A stretch of DNA of 64,000 nucleotides from Sipunculus nudus (lineage: Eukaryota > Annelida > Sipuncula > Golfingiida > Sipunculidae), in NCBI GenBank assembly GCA_026874595.1, contig CM049312.1, positions 53,259,429-53,323,428 on the forward strand, in the 5' to 3' direction. Under the pieces are notes generated by a model. That model was not told the DNA's origin and ran no database searches. It saw nothing but the letters and a program-made list of their open reading frames with translations. A program made the position numbers and the translations under genes. Below, piece by piece: positions 11,857-23,624 of this stretch. Each line of letters starts with the position of its first letter. Position 1 is the first letter of the stretch.

Positions 11857-12669
11857 TTGTCTTTAATGTAAATGTAAGAATAGATGGGATGGAATGTGAT
11901 CTTTGAAGACAATGACAGACAGAAGTAATGATGCAAAGACTTTAGTCGTCCTATGATGGTCAAATACTAGTAGGTTCATGTAGTCAGAGTGTTATATTAA
12001 TGACAAATCTTAGTGTTTAGTTGCTGTGCCATTATTTACATTACTGAGACCACGAGGCCTGATGACAATAGAACACGTGACCAAACATGGTAACCTCAAA
12101 CCGGAACAACTGCTAATTCCCTTTACATGCAATTTAAATTACCAATACTAAACTGTGGAAATATTTTACAGTCAGAACAGCAATTAAATGATCACTTAAA
12201 ATTCAAAAGCGTGCAATAATACCTTACACATCATAATATATAATTATTTAAGCACAAAGTCCATGGACAATAACAAAAAACAAGAAGATAAGTTCATGCA
12301 GTTCATTGAAAATGTTAAACAATACCGTGTATCTTCTTCAAGGAGAGTGACGTTCAGTAGGGCCCTTCAGACGAAGTCTCCGTGCACGGTTAACAGCATG
12401 ACGAGTCCAGGAACACAAACCCAGAACACACGAGCGTAGAACAATGGCTAAGCAGCGTTTACAGCTAAAGGCACTGAAGCGAAGGGGGAACACGCAGAAC
12501 CAGTGTCCTAGAGAGTCCACGAAAAGTCCACTATAGCCATGTGCAGAGACACCAATTAATTAATATTATTATCTACCGGTGGTTTGGAAGTCAAGGAAAC
12601 GATCATCTCCAGTGACATCGTATTCGAGACGCACACACGGACATCGACTTCACACAGAGATGGTTCATC
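11857..12669. other. Gypsy 5' untranslated region, non-coding
   Basis: Sequence between the Gag start and the PBS-like site. No gene recognised on either strand. Confidence 0.5.
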
Positions 12670-12687
12670 ACTCGGGGCACCAAACTG
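12670..12687 (-). other. Primer-binding-site-like sequence
   Basis: On the minus strand, GTTTGGTGCCCCGAGTG follows directly after an LTR-like terminus ...CGTTACA. The position and the TGG start fit a tRNA primer-binding site; the primer tRNA was not identified. Confidence 0.5.
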
Positions 12688-13090
12688 TAACGGGTGTTCC
12701 CGGCAAGAGCCCAGGTCACCTGGCGTGAGCGATAGCAAATGGATGATATATATTTAAAAAGTCGGGTTTATTCAGCAATATATATACATATCTTGGAGTG
12801 CTCCAAGCCGGAGTTCCTGCCAAGCACAAATGGACACTGTTGGTTACATATGATAAATATGATTTATATGGTATATACAACTCATATAACGTACACATTA
12901 CAATTACAATTAATTGATTATATACAGGAGTAGTTGGCATATTATTCGGTAATATACGAGAAAACACAAGAATCATTACACAAATGGGCTAACTTAAGGA
13001 AACCACATTTGAAGATACCATTGCGTATTACATGCAATGAATACAAATATTCATGCGTATACAACAAATATAAATTACCAAGTGGCGTTA
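12688..13090 (-). repeat. LTR-like block with TGTAACG/CGTTACA ends
   Basis: About 400 bp with complementary ends (TGTAACG at 12688, CGTTACA ending near 13090). It contains CAAATGGACACTG, also found in the 13171-13434 and 7628-7906 blocks. Because the PBS-like site abuts its low-coordinate end it is probably the 5' LTR of the minus-strand gypsy element. It could instead be a separate solo LTR, since most of it does not match the 3' LTR. Confidence 0.45.
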
Positions 13091-13170
13091 CATCAGAATA
13101 TGTTATATAAACGCTTTACACGATATACTGAAACTGAAAGTACCGAATTGGTTAAATATTAGGGTTTATT

Positions 13171-13434
13171 GCAGTTTTATGAGTTCAGTAAAAATAGTCC
13201 TTACCTGCCATGCACAAATGGACACTAATCAGTTACCGGTGTCATGAGACTGAGGTTTGGCAGGGTGCGGGTCGGTCGGTGTGTTTGCCCGAATGAAAAC
13301 AATATAAAACAATAGAAAACCGGTTCTCGACTGGAAATCAATATGAGACAAAGCAACCAAGACAAGGCAGCAAGGTAATTCATAACCTTATTCTATACGA
13401 TAATGTTATGAAAGTGGTATTTTCGGAGCCGGTA
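13171..13434 (-). repeat. LTR block homologous to the 3' LTR
   Basis: About 260 bp match the block at 7628-7906 with small indels, in the same orientation. Minus-strand start TGTACCGGCTCCG at 13434. On the plus side it joins abruptly to a gypsy pol fragment, so 13434/13435 is an element junction. Confidence 0.7.
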
Positions 13435-14478
13435 CATTTAAAGTCCGAGACAGCTGAGATGGTTGGACAAACAAGTGAGGCCGACATATTGGTTAATCAG
13501 ACTGCCTGTTATGCTTTATTCGACATAGAATCTCAAATCACTACCATCTCTGAAGCTTTTGTTCGAAACCATCTGAAAAATCTTGAGATCAGACCATTGC
13601 AGGAACTATTGCAAATAGAAGTTGCAGGTGGCAATATTTTAGAATATCTTGGCTATGTCTGTCTTGATATAGCAATTTGTTCCCAACCAGACCTCGTAGT
13701 ATCTGCACCTGTGCTTGTTGTACAAAACACAAATTATAATGCAGGGGTTCCAATGGTGTTAGGGACAAACGTACTTGCTATATTGATAGAGTGGTTACAA
13801 CAGCAAAATGATCGCTTTATCCAACAGTTTCACATAGCTAGTCCCCAGAAATTGGCGTTTCAGACGGTAAGTCATCTAACTAAAAACAAGGAATCTTTGT
13901 TCCGACCTCGAACCACAAAGCCGGTGAGTATCCCAGCACGTTGTAAGAAAGTCATACATGCTTTCTGCAGGGTAAGATACCCAGGTAAACTAAATGTTAT
14001 GGCCACAGATTTACCAGCTCGTGCTTTGCCGAAAGGTCTTTTACTGCAACCGGTACTGTTAACACTTAATGGCAGTAATAAAAGTGTCCAGCGTGTTGAT
14101 TTGCAGGTGCTAAATCTCTCAGAACATCCTATGACTATTCCAGCCAGATGTGTGGTTTGTCAGCTAAGACAGGTAACGGTCCTTCCACCAGGTGGCACGG
14201 AACAAGGTGAGTTTCTTTCCCAGTTTCAGTTAGAGACACAGAGTGATAGATTAGAGCCTGACAAGATCGAGAGACTAGCTCAGCTTCTGACCAAATGTAA
14301 ACACGTCTTCTCCCTTCATTCTTGTGATTATGGTGTTTCTAAAAAGTATAGAACATAAAATAAGGTTGAGTGATGACATATTCTTCCAAGTAAGACACAA
14401 AAGAATCCCGCCACAACTGTTTGATGAAGTTAAAGAACATATTCAAAACATGTTAGACGCTAAAATCATTAGAAAAAG
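13435..14478 (+). pseudogene. Second Ty3/gypsy pol fragment: protease to N-terminal RT
   Basis: Plus-strand reading frame, continuing to 14358. The protease-like start has CYALFDIESQITTISEAF, where the active-site DTGS has become DIES. Next is the linker (PVSIPARCKKVIHAFC, MTIPARCVVCQLRQVTV) and the pre-RT segment (LTKCKHVFSLHSCDYG). A frameshift near 14345 moves into HKIRLSDDIF and KRIPPQLFDEVKEHI, and the match ends at about 14478 inside the start of RT. Orientation is opposite to the 7.6-13.4 kb element, so this is a separate insertion. Confidence 0.8.
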
Positions 14479-15910
14479 CTTTTTTCAAGAAATGCAAACT
14501 TAAGACATTTTCTGATTTAGCCAAGTCACGCCAGGTAATAGGGAAGTGCAAAAAGACCAAACAGGTTACGGCTGAAAGGAACGTTTTTAGTGAACTTGTC
14601 CTGCTAGCGATGAACCATGACATCAGTATGCAAAAGGTGCTATGTTTTCCACTTGGGCCTATTCCTTGGGCTCTGGCAACTGCAGATGGTGTAACTGTAA
14701 AGATTGCAGAGAACTCCAATCTGATGTATGCCCTTGAAAGTGAATCTAGAATCACAGAAAGACCAACTGGTGAAACAAGCTATGTCATCGATGGCATGGC
14801 TGTTCCACAGGCAATGCTGGCCTTGCCCAACACTTTTAGTGAGCTTGCACAAAGCCTCTTCAGCCAGCTTCCTAAAGTGCAGCGAATAGATTTTTTCACA
14901 GATTCATATTTCCTGTTGTCCGTAAAGGGAGTCGAGAGAGCCAGAAGAGGCACTCCAAAACCCCACATGGTTAGTGGACCCTTGACCAAAGTCTCAAGAG
15001 AATGGAAAGCCTTCCTGTCTAGTGAAACAAATAAACAAAGACTCACAACCTTTCTACTTGATGCATGGCAGAAGGGTAAGTACGCATCTCAATTCAATGG
15101 CAGACAGATCTTCTTTGTCTATGAGCAGAAACGCTACCTTCTTCAGAGCTTCAAATGTCAGGACAGAGAAATTGAAGTGGAAGCTCTCTCGTCTACCCAA
15201 GAGGAAGCCGATACCAAGATCATCTTGCACTGTCTCCACATTGCCTCGCATACACAAGAAAGTCCTACAATTATTGTGAGATGTTCAGGCAAGGATGTAA
15301 TTATCCTGCTGCTGCACTTTATGCAGAACGTGAAGCAGAGAGTGCTGTTTGGTATAGGCAAGGCCGCTAAGAGACATCTCTTAGATATTCATCGCATAAT
15401 TGACGAAGCGGGTAGTACCTTATGTCACGCTCTACCTGCGATACATTCATCTAGGGATTGTGACACCAATAGCGCCTTCGTAAGAAAGGGCAAATCAACT
15501 GATATGAAGGTCATTAACAAGCATCAAGAATACTTGCCTTCCTTAACCTTGGGAGATCCGATAAAATTGATGACCATACCTACGACATCTTAGAGAGTTA
15601 TGCCTGTCGCCTGTATAGTAGACAAACATTCCTCACTGACATCAACACTTAAGACGCAACAAATTTCTCCAGAGGTTAGATGTACAAACAGGACAGCTGC
15701 CTTGAAGCTTGGATGGTGTAGATATTAGTCTTCTCCCCCACGCAGAGATGCCCTGAAAATGGACGTGAAAAGGGCAAACTACCAAGCACTCATCTGGTGC
15801 ACAGCAGATCAAGCGACTCCAGACATACCACCACCTCAAGGTCAAGGCTGGCCATAGCTCAAATGGTATGGGATGGGTAAGAGAGACCTTAGCCATGACA
15901 ACATGACACT
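14479..15910 (+). pseudogene. Decayed PIN/FEN1-like protein of a multicopy animal repeat family
   Basis: The main open frame runs to 15593 (ATG at 14610; frame open from 14457). It shows FPLGPIPWALATADG, STQEEADTKIILHCL, VRCSGKDVIILLLHF and RDCDTNSAFVRKGK. From memory, proteins with these motifs occur in many copies in cnidarian and molluscan genomes. The spaced acidic residues and the GCDT-like box suggest a PIN/FEN1-type nuclease fold, which is inference. After a stop at 15591 similarity continues in shifted frames to about 15910 (RRDALKMDVKRANYQALIW, PDIPPPQGQGW). The left end is fused to a gypsy RT fragment. It is probably part of an unidentified mobile element and is not functional here. 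Confidence 0.55.
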
Positions 15911-17003
15911 CAGGCCTTCGGAAATAAACTGATAGGGCCTGCCCATCGTTCTTCAGTTCATCTAAAATCGTCGTTTGGGGTGACAGGCTGTCGCTAGAGA
16001 GACCTAATTCAGGTTTTCTTGAAGACTGTTCATGGACCTTCAAGGATGTCAAGTTGAAAGATTCTAGGTCTAGTCAATATGACCTGTGCCCTGTTAACAG
16101 ATGACCTCATATCCTTGATCAATATCAATGCAAAGAATCATGGTGATCAGTGCATTAGTTGTTCAGATACTTGAGCTTTTGTTTCCATTTTTCCATTACT
16201 CTGGGGGTATTTCAGAGGTTTTGGGTAATAGAGACCTAATTTTAGGTTTCCTAAGAGACTTTCCATGGGCCTCCTTGCATGTCAAGATAGAAGATTCTAG
16301 GTCCAGCAGTAACAATTTGTGCCCTGTAAACAGATGACTGCATCTTTAAAGGTCTAAGAAAATAGAGAATTGTTTTTTTAATGCAGGTGGCGCCAATTGT
16401 CTGCAGAAGCTGATGAAACACTCCATGATCAATATCCATGCAAAGAATCATGGTGATCAATGCATAAGTTGTTCAGATACTTCGAGTTTTTGTAGGAAAT
16501 TTGCCATTATTCTAGGGGGTACTTTGGAGCCCCATAGCTATAAGAATATGGGTAACAGAGACCTAATTTCAGGTTTCCAAGGAGATTTTTAATGGACCTC
16601 TCTGTATGTTTAGTAAGAAGATTCTAGATCCAGCGGTTGCGATTTGTGCTCTGCTAACTGATGACCACATCTTTAAAGGTCTCAAAAAATAGAGTAAAAA
16701 AAAAATAATTAAATGAAAAAAAATTCAGGTGGTGCCACCTGTCTGCAGAAACTGATGAAACAATCCATGATCAATTTCCATGCAATGAATCAAGGCGATC
16801 GATGCATTATTTGTTCAGATACTTGAGCTTTTCTATGAAATTTCCCATTATTCTGGCAGGTACTTCGCAGCCCTATAGCTTAACGAATTTGGGTAACAGA
16901 GACCTAATTTCAGGTTTTTCATGGACCTTTCTGGATATCAAGTTAGAAGATTCTTGGTCTAGGGGTTACGATTTGTGCCATGTTAACAGATGACCACATC
17001 TTT
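15911..17003 (-). repeat. Tandem ~335-bp repeat, left part (split by LINE insertion)
   Basis: About three units in the opposite orientation to the array at 47.4-48.9 kb. The unit border GATGACCACATCTTTAAAGG or its variants recur near 16336, 16663 and 16990. Each unit carries a GGTGGCGCCACC-type palindrome (decayed) next to CTGCAGAAACTGATGA. The array resumes at 27281 after the LINE. Confidence 0.8.
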
Positions 17004-17017
17004 AAAGTTCTCAAAAA

Positions 17018-19312
17018 AAAAAGCAGAGACTAAAGTGGGGATGAGAGACTTAATTTTATATTAACTGATTATCGCCTGAGGTAAACTTGGCATGTCCAGC
17101 ATCACGGATGTCAGCAAATACGTACTACCCTAGTGCAGCAGGTAATGAAGTTGTACAAGAAGCTAAGGCTATAACTACAAGTATTATCATAACATGTGCA
17201 GGTTTTAAAAAAAAAAAAACTTTGGCTGAAACCTTACTTTTTACCACTAATGTTTCATTCAATATTTAGTAATCCGTCGCCTTGACAAGACTCTTGTGCT
17301 TGATCTGTTTCACGGACGGCGATGGTTCCAAAGATGGACTAAGAGGACGGAATCCCAGACTTTTAAATTGGAAATCTTTTATCATTTCTATTTTATGATG
17401 ATGGAAACAATGGACACTTTTCTGAACGGCAAAATACTTAACTTTTCAAGCATAGATGCAGATTGAAATGTATTTTACAATTGATTGCTACAGCTAAAAC
17501 CCTTAGATTTATGCAAATGTATGAATATATAAGTTTACAACTAAGTAAATCAGTATGGGGAGTATATATAGGTATATGTTGATACTGTTATGTCTTTCTC
17601 ACAAAGACACTAGCTCTCTGCATATTTCCTCAAACTGCTTGTTATACTAGCTTATAAAAGGCTGCTGAAGAATTTAATTTTGGTATATTTTCTTGGTCAA
17701 TATTTAATAAGGATTGTGAGGTATTTGAGGATAGCATAGCTTCTTTAAATTGGGAGTGCCTTTTTTTGTAGGTACATGAGTAAATTAAAACATAATATGA
17801 ATTTTAATTGATTTTATTTTTATCTCTTTAGTCCTAGCCACAAACAGTGATAAGGCTTTGGAAACAGGCATATAAGAATCATATACAGAGACAGTAATTC
17901 TACAATAGATATTGGAAAGGTTGTTTGTTATATGGGGTATTACAGGGAGGTTTGTTGTTGAACCAAAAAAAACCCAACCTAAACAATCTACAAAAAAAAA
18001 ACTTTTTTAAAAAATAAATTTATTTATATTTTATTTATTTATTTTTTTTTGGTTATCTATTTTTTTTTTTAATGGAAAAAATGTTTTACCAGTTGTGATT
18101 ACAATTTTTACTGCAGTATAGATAATATTATATTTTATTCAATCACCAACTGCAGCTATTCTGGGACAAAGGTTTAAAAAAAATCTGGAATTGTTTGTTT
18201 TAAGTCTTGCATTACCATAGTCAAAGATATATATTTTAATCTTGTAGCCAGTTTCCTAGAATGGTGAATACAAAATTTCTAGAGCTGTATTATTAAGCAG
18301 ATATACTGATCTGGTACTGTGTCCATTTGAATGCTGCATTGATGACAAGCATTTTCTGTAAAATGCATATGCACTGCAGTTAATAGAGGGGTGTAATTTA
18401 TTGAAGATATGCTGAATTATTTTATCAGTCCTAATTGATAGTATAATGGCTGGATAGTGGTGCATAAATAAGTAATGTTGTATGCGGCAAACATTCCATC
18501 TATAAACCTTAAATAAATAAAGAAGTCTGACAGTTTAATCTAATGTATATTTTACAGGATTTTATGATTTCCATTCTGTGTTGTTTGATGATGGGACATC
18601 AAATGTAAGTATGCAAGCATATATTAGGGTATAGTACATGATCAGCCTGCACAGGCTAGTTGGAAATCTTGTTTGTTTTTGGTCATATCTTAATAACAAT
18701 AAGTTCATTACATACTTTTATTACCTTCTGAAAAATACTTTTAAATATGTAATCTGTATTACAACTTGTGCATAAGTATTACCAAATCTTTAGATATATT
18801 TGCATAAGTATAAATATGCACAAGTATACTGTACTCACATGTAAGGCATTTAATGTTATTTAGGGGTACAGATGAAGGTATGTAGGTGAGCATATCCATT
18901 TTGGCACAATCAGAGGAATTTTGTTTGAAGGGGCAGATAGTATAAAGCACATTATCGTGAACCCTAGATCGGAGGTACATGATTCATCATATATATGTTT
19001 TGACATGAGAATATTGATTCTTAAAGACATGCATCTATATATAATAGATGAACTGATAGCATGGACAAAGGTATCCAAGGTGAGATGCTACATCTTGGAT
19101 ATAGATAGGATCTTCATGATCCAAGTAATCTTCCTGTTGTTTATTTCTTTGACAGAACTGGAAAACAGGGAGAATACATTTTTTCTTATTTTTTATGTTG
19201 ACAGGGGTATATTTACAATTTAATATGTTTGTTTTAATGTTCCACATCATAAGTAGAAGTAAAGTTACTACTTTTTCATATTTAAGATATAGTGACTCTC
19301 AGATAAGATTAA
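17018..19312 (+). other. LINE 5' region, no ORF1 seen
   Basis: About 2.3 kb of AT-rich sequence between the 5' target-site duplication and ORF2. No coiled-coil, RRM or zinc-knuckle ORF1 could be found in any frame. Either ORF1 is decayed beyond recognition or this stretch is a different sequence captured before ORF2. Confidence 0.5.
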
Positions 19313-22300
19313 TAGGAAGTACAGAGACTGACTTTCAGAGTAATTAGCTTGAATGTTAGAGGACTTGGTAACCAACAGAAAAGAAGATCAGTATTTAGAT
19401 GGGCTAAAGTGAATAACTCTGATGTACTTTTTTTACAAGAAACACATAGCACCAAACAAACAGACAGCCTGTGGCAAAATGAATGGAATGGCAAAGCATA
19501 TTTTAGTCATGAGAATTCATCCAGTAAAGGATGTGCAATACTTTTTAAAAGAAATTTAGAAATAGAAGATATAGAGGTACTCCACACATCAATAGATGGA
19601 AGAATATTAATATTAAAAGCTAAAATTAAACAAGTTGAGTATAAATTAATAAATATATATGCGCCAAACAGATTCTCAGAACAAAAAATATTTTATGAAA
19701 GACTATTTAATTTGGTTAAAAACTTTACTGATAGCAGCAAAGAAATTCTGTTAGGTGGAGATTTTAACATAATTCTAGACGCAAATTTAGATAAAAAAGG
19801 GGGAGTTATGGCAATTCGAAAACAAGTGCTAGAAGTTCTTTTTAAAATTGTAGATTATCTTAATTTGGTTGATATATATAGAATAAAACACCCAAGAAAG
19901 AAATGTTATACTTGGAGATTGAATAATGGCCAGATTTGTAGCAGGTTGGACTATTGGTGGGTTTCTAATATTATACAAGATAATGTAAAGAATATAAGTG
20001 TTCTTCCATATATAAAATCAGACCACTGTGCAATAATTTTAGATATAGAAAAGTTAGATGTTTCAGGATCAAAAGGAAAAGGATATTGGAAACTTAACTC
20101 AGAGTTATTAGACGAGTCAGACTATGTTTCAGGATTAATTAAGTCAAAAATTGAGTGGGATAAAGAAGTTAAAGAATTGTCAGATGAAAGAGTAAAATGG
20201 GAATTAATGAAGTATAAAATAAGGCAGTATTCTATATCCTATAGTAAAAAAAGGGCGAGAGATAGAAAGTTAAAAGATATATACTTGAACTCCAAACTGA
20301 AAGAATTATATGAGATATTAGATAAGTCAGATGCTGAAATAAGAGAAAAGGTGAACCAAGAAATAGATCAAGTTAAATTACAGTTGGAAGAAATTGATAA
20401 TTCAAAAATAGAGGGATGTATCTTGCGTTCAAAAACACGATGGTTTGAAAAAGGTGAAAAGAGCTCGAAATATTTCTTAAATTTAGAAAAATATAATAAT
20501 CAACAGAAATGCATTAGGAAACTTCAGTCAACTGATGGAGAAATGGTCACAAATTCTAAAAGTTTATTAAGCATGCAAAAGGAATATTATAAAAGATTAT
20601 ACAGTTCACATTCTGAGATATCAGATGAAAACATAACAGAGTATTTGAAAGAGATTAAACTGAATACACCAACCATACAAGAATTAGAAATACTTGATGA
20701 AACAATAAAAGTTGATGAATGTTATAATACTCTTAAAACCTTTGCTATGAATAAAAGTCCAGGTAATGATGGAATAACTGCTGAATTTTATAAAAAATTT
20801 TGGCCACAATTTGGTGCATTAATGGTAGCTTCATTTAACAAGTCTTTTAGAGAAGGGGAGTTAACTAGTTCACAAAAACAGGCTATTATAACTTTAATTG
20901 ATAAAAAGAAAGATAGAACACTATTAAAAAATTGGAGACCACTGTCATTGCTTAATGTAGATTATAAAATATTATCAAAAACCCTCTCACTTAGATTGAA
21001 GAAAGTTATGCGAAATATTATAAAAGGTAATCAGACTGGTTACATCCAGGGAAGATATATAGGAGAAAACATTAGAACTCTATTAGATATATTAACATAT
21101 ACCAAACAAAACAAAGTTCCAGGTATAATATTAGGAATTGATTTTGAGAAAGCTTTTGATTCATTAGAGTGGAATTTTATGTTTTCTGTCCTTGACAAAT
21201 TTAACCTTCCTTCTTCTTTTATTAAATGGGTAAAAATCTTATATAGAAATATTGAAAGTTGCACAATAAACAATGGCAACACTTCAGGTTATTTTAAAGT
21301 ACTAAGAGGAGTGCGACAGGGAGATCCACTTTCACCATATTTATTTATATTAGCTGTGGAAATAATGGCAGAAAAAATTAGACTTAATGAAAAGATAGAA
21401 GGAATTATAATTTCTAAGGAAAATATAAAACTCCTACAATACGCAGATGACACAGTTGGGATAACTGTGCAATTCTTCAAATAGGGGTCAAAATAGGGTC
21501 CGACTGCTTCATAGGGTATTATTAACACACAATCATGGTTATAATTATATCAGAATGAGTTTGACGATTTACTTCGATTCCCCATGTGAGGGTAATATTG
21601 CAAGAGTAAGTCCAGATACAATTTTAGGGCCAATTTTTAAGATCCAAAATGAAACCGTAATAAAAAAATATATGTCCTAAATAAGAGGTTCCAATGAAAA
21701 TATAAATAAATTTAGTACCCATCACTAATAATTCGGGTATTTTTGTGTTTGTTTACTATAAACAAGATCTAATGTGCTTCCTACAAAATTTCTATGAGCT
21801 GCTCTTCAGTATTTTTCACTCGCTGGACTAACGAAGCCATGTCCTAAATTTTCGTCAACTCCGTTACAACTGCACCAATATGCCATCTACAGCCATCCAG
21901 TGGAACAAATCGAGTGGCTGATCATATCATTCGTTACAGTGTAGGGCATTCAAAGTGAAGAATCATGGCTTCAATCCGGAGTTTTGATTTTTATCAGTGA
22001 AAAAGTGTATAAAAAGTAAAGTAGCTTAATTCACCCATCAACTCTATTACGCCATTTGTGAAAAAAGTAATTGTTGAAACCTATAAACATCCATGAACAG
22101 AGAGAGGCATCGTAAATCTATCAGAATTGAAATATTTGTTTGAAGGATTTCATGTCTATCATGTCCGCTGATTAGGGTAAATTTAAAAAATAATCAGCTC
22201 CGTTACGATCAACTCCGTTGCCATTCTATTGTAACGGAGTTGACGAATCACCAAACATTTTTTCTATGAAAAGTCCAACCAGTAATAAATTATTCTCTGG

Positions 22301-22524
22301 TGAGAGGATTTATAAATAAGCACACTGAAGATAAGAAGCAGCTTCACTGACCACTTGATATATAGTATAATCCCTTTTAATGCGTTTATCTTGGTCTGGA
22401 AAATACTGTTGCTCTTTGAAAACAAATAACTAATTTTGGTAATTAAAAAATGCTTTAGTCTTGAAATTTGACAGCAATAGAAACATTAAAACTTATATAT
22501 TAGACATATTTTATAAGTTTGTTT

Positions 22525-23624
22525 TAGAAGTGCGGACCGGACCGGACCGTTCGATGCACCAAGTAAGCGCCCTGTTTTTGTCAGGTCCAGCTGTAAGCGT
22601 TCCGGTCCATAAGGTGGACCGGTCCAAGGGGTTCGGCAAATTTGTTAAAATATCATCAAAATTAAAATAGATTGTAATTCCTTTTATTCAACGTTTGTTC
22701 TACATATTTTTTATTACATATATTTGTTCAAATATTTAACAAAACCAAATATCATACACAACAAAACGTGCTATAAATGTAATATAATAATCTATACTTT
22801 AATCGCAGGATCTGGGTTTGATTTTTAATGACAAATTTAAAATTACAGTCTTTTTTAATAAATTTTTCAGTGGTAAATATTTTGTGTTACTGTGTGGGGC
22901 ATAGTGATTAGAATATAAGCCAAATGTGCAGGGTGGAGCGAGCTGATTTAAAGAATTTGCTTGGGGGGGATAGATGCGGGCTGACATACGCTGATGAAGT
23001 TTTGTAGCGGTTTAAGTGCGATTTGATATTGAAAACTTATTAATCTAATGTGCAGGGTTGGGCGAGCTGATTCAAAGATTATACTGGGCAGGGATGCAGA
23101 TTGACATCAGCTGATAAGTTATGTAATGGTTTATGTGCGATCTGATACAGAAAACTTATTAATCCTTTGTTAATAATTTAATATAAAGAATATATTTAAT
23201 GTATTCATCGTATAGAAATTGGTCTTATTATACTAAGCAAAAGTATCAGCATTGTGCAACACAGCAGGGACAATGATCTAATGCTGAACATGTCACTTCA
23301 ATCATAAGTTAATAACAAAAAATGAACTTTAACTGTTACTCACGATGGAAAAAAAAATAAAATAAAATAATACATGTGCACGTATATAATTGTACTATTG
23401 CAGCTGTCATTGCTTTAAATATATTTTATGTAGCCAATGAGTCTTTCTGAGATGGTTTATTACCCCTTGTTCATAACACGATTGTTGGTGAAACTAAATC
23501 CAGAAACACATTTGTTTAACTTAATCCTTTTAACATTAAGTTCGGCGGTCCAACCGGTCCGGTCCAGGAATAAGCGGTCCGGTATTTTGTGTTATCGGTC
23601 CAAGCGGTCCGGTCCGCACCTCTA
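22525..23624. mobile_element. hAT-like non-autonomous element, 1.1 kb
   Basis: The 8-bp target duplication GTTTGTTT lies at 22517-22524 and 23625-23632. Terminal inverted repeats TAGAAGTGCGGACCGGACCG and, complemented, TAGAGGTGCGGACCGGACCG. The ends are rich in further GGTCCGGACC-type repeats (22530-22650 and 23545-23620). An 8-bp duplication with such TIRs is the hAT signature. No transposase is encoded. Confidence 0.88.
22917..23165. repeat. Internal ~125-bp duplication in the hAT-like element
   Basis: Two copies beginning near 22917 and 23045, sharing AATGTGCAGGG, GCGAGCTGATT and AAAACTTATTAATC, with several point differences. Confidence 0.75.

Larger units (their letters stand above)
7628..13434 (-). 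mobile_element. Decayed Ty3/gypsy LTR retrotransposon, minus strand, integrase lost
   Basis: Reading from high to low coordinates: LTR-like segments (13434-12688), a PBS-like site, an RRM-like Gag part (11856-11554), capsid (11193-10681), CCHC zinc knuckle (~10650-10585), protease with DTGS (~10480-10142), RT (9649-8843), RNase H remnants (~8840-8200), then a polypurine tract (7919-7907) and a 3' LTR (7906-7628). The integrase region expected between RNase H and the 3' LTR is absent, so the copy is internally deleted. Frameshifts and stops split every domain. The 5' side is complicated by two non-identical LTR-like blocks. Confidence 0.8.

Noticed and set aside
14640-15361. Minus-strand and alternative-frame open stretches over the PIN-like gene
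   Set aside because: Shadow frames of the plus-strand reading, which carries the recognisable motifs.
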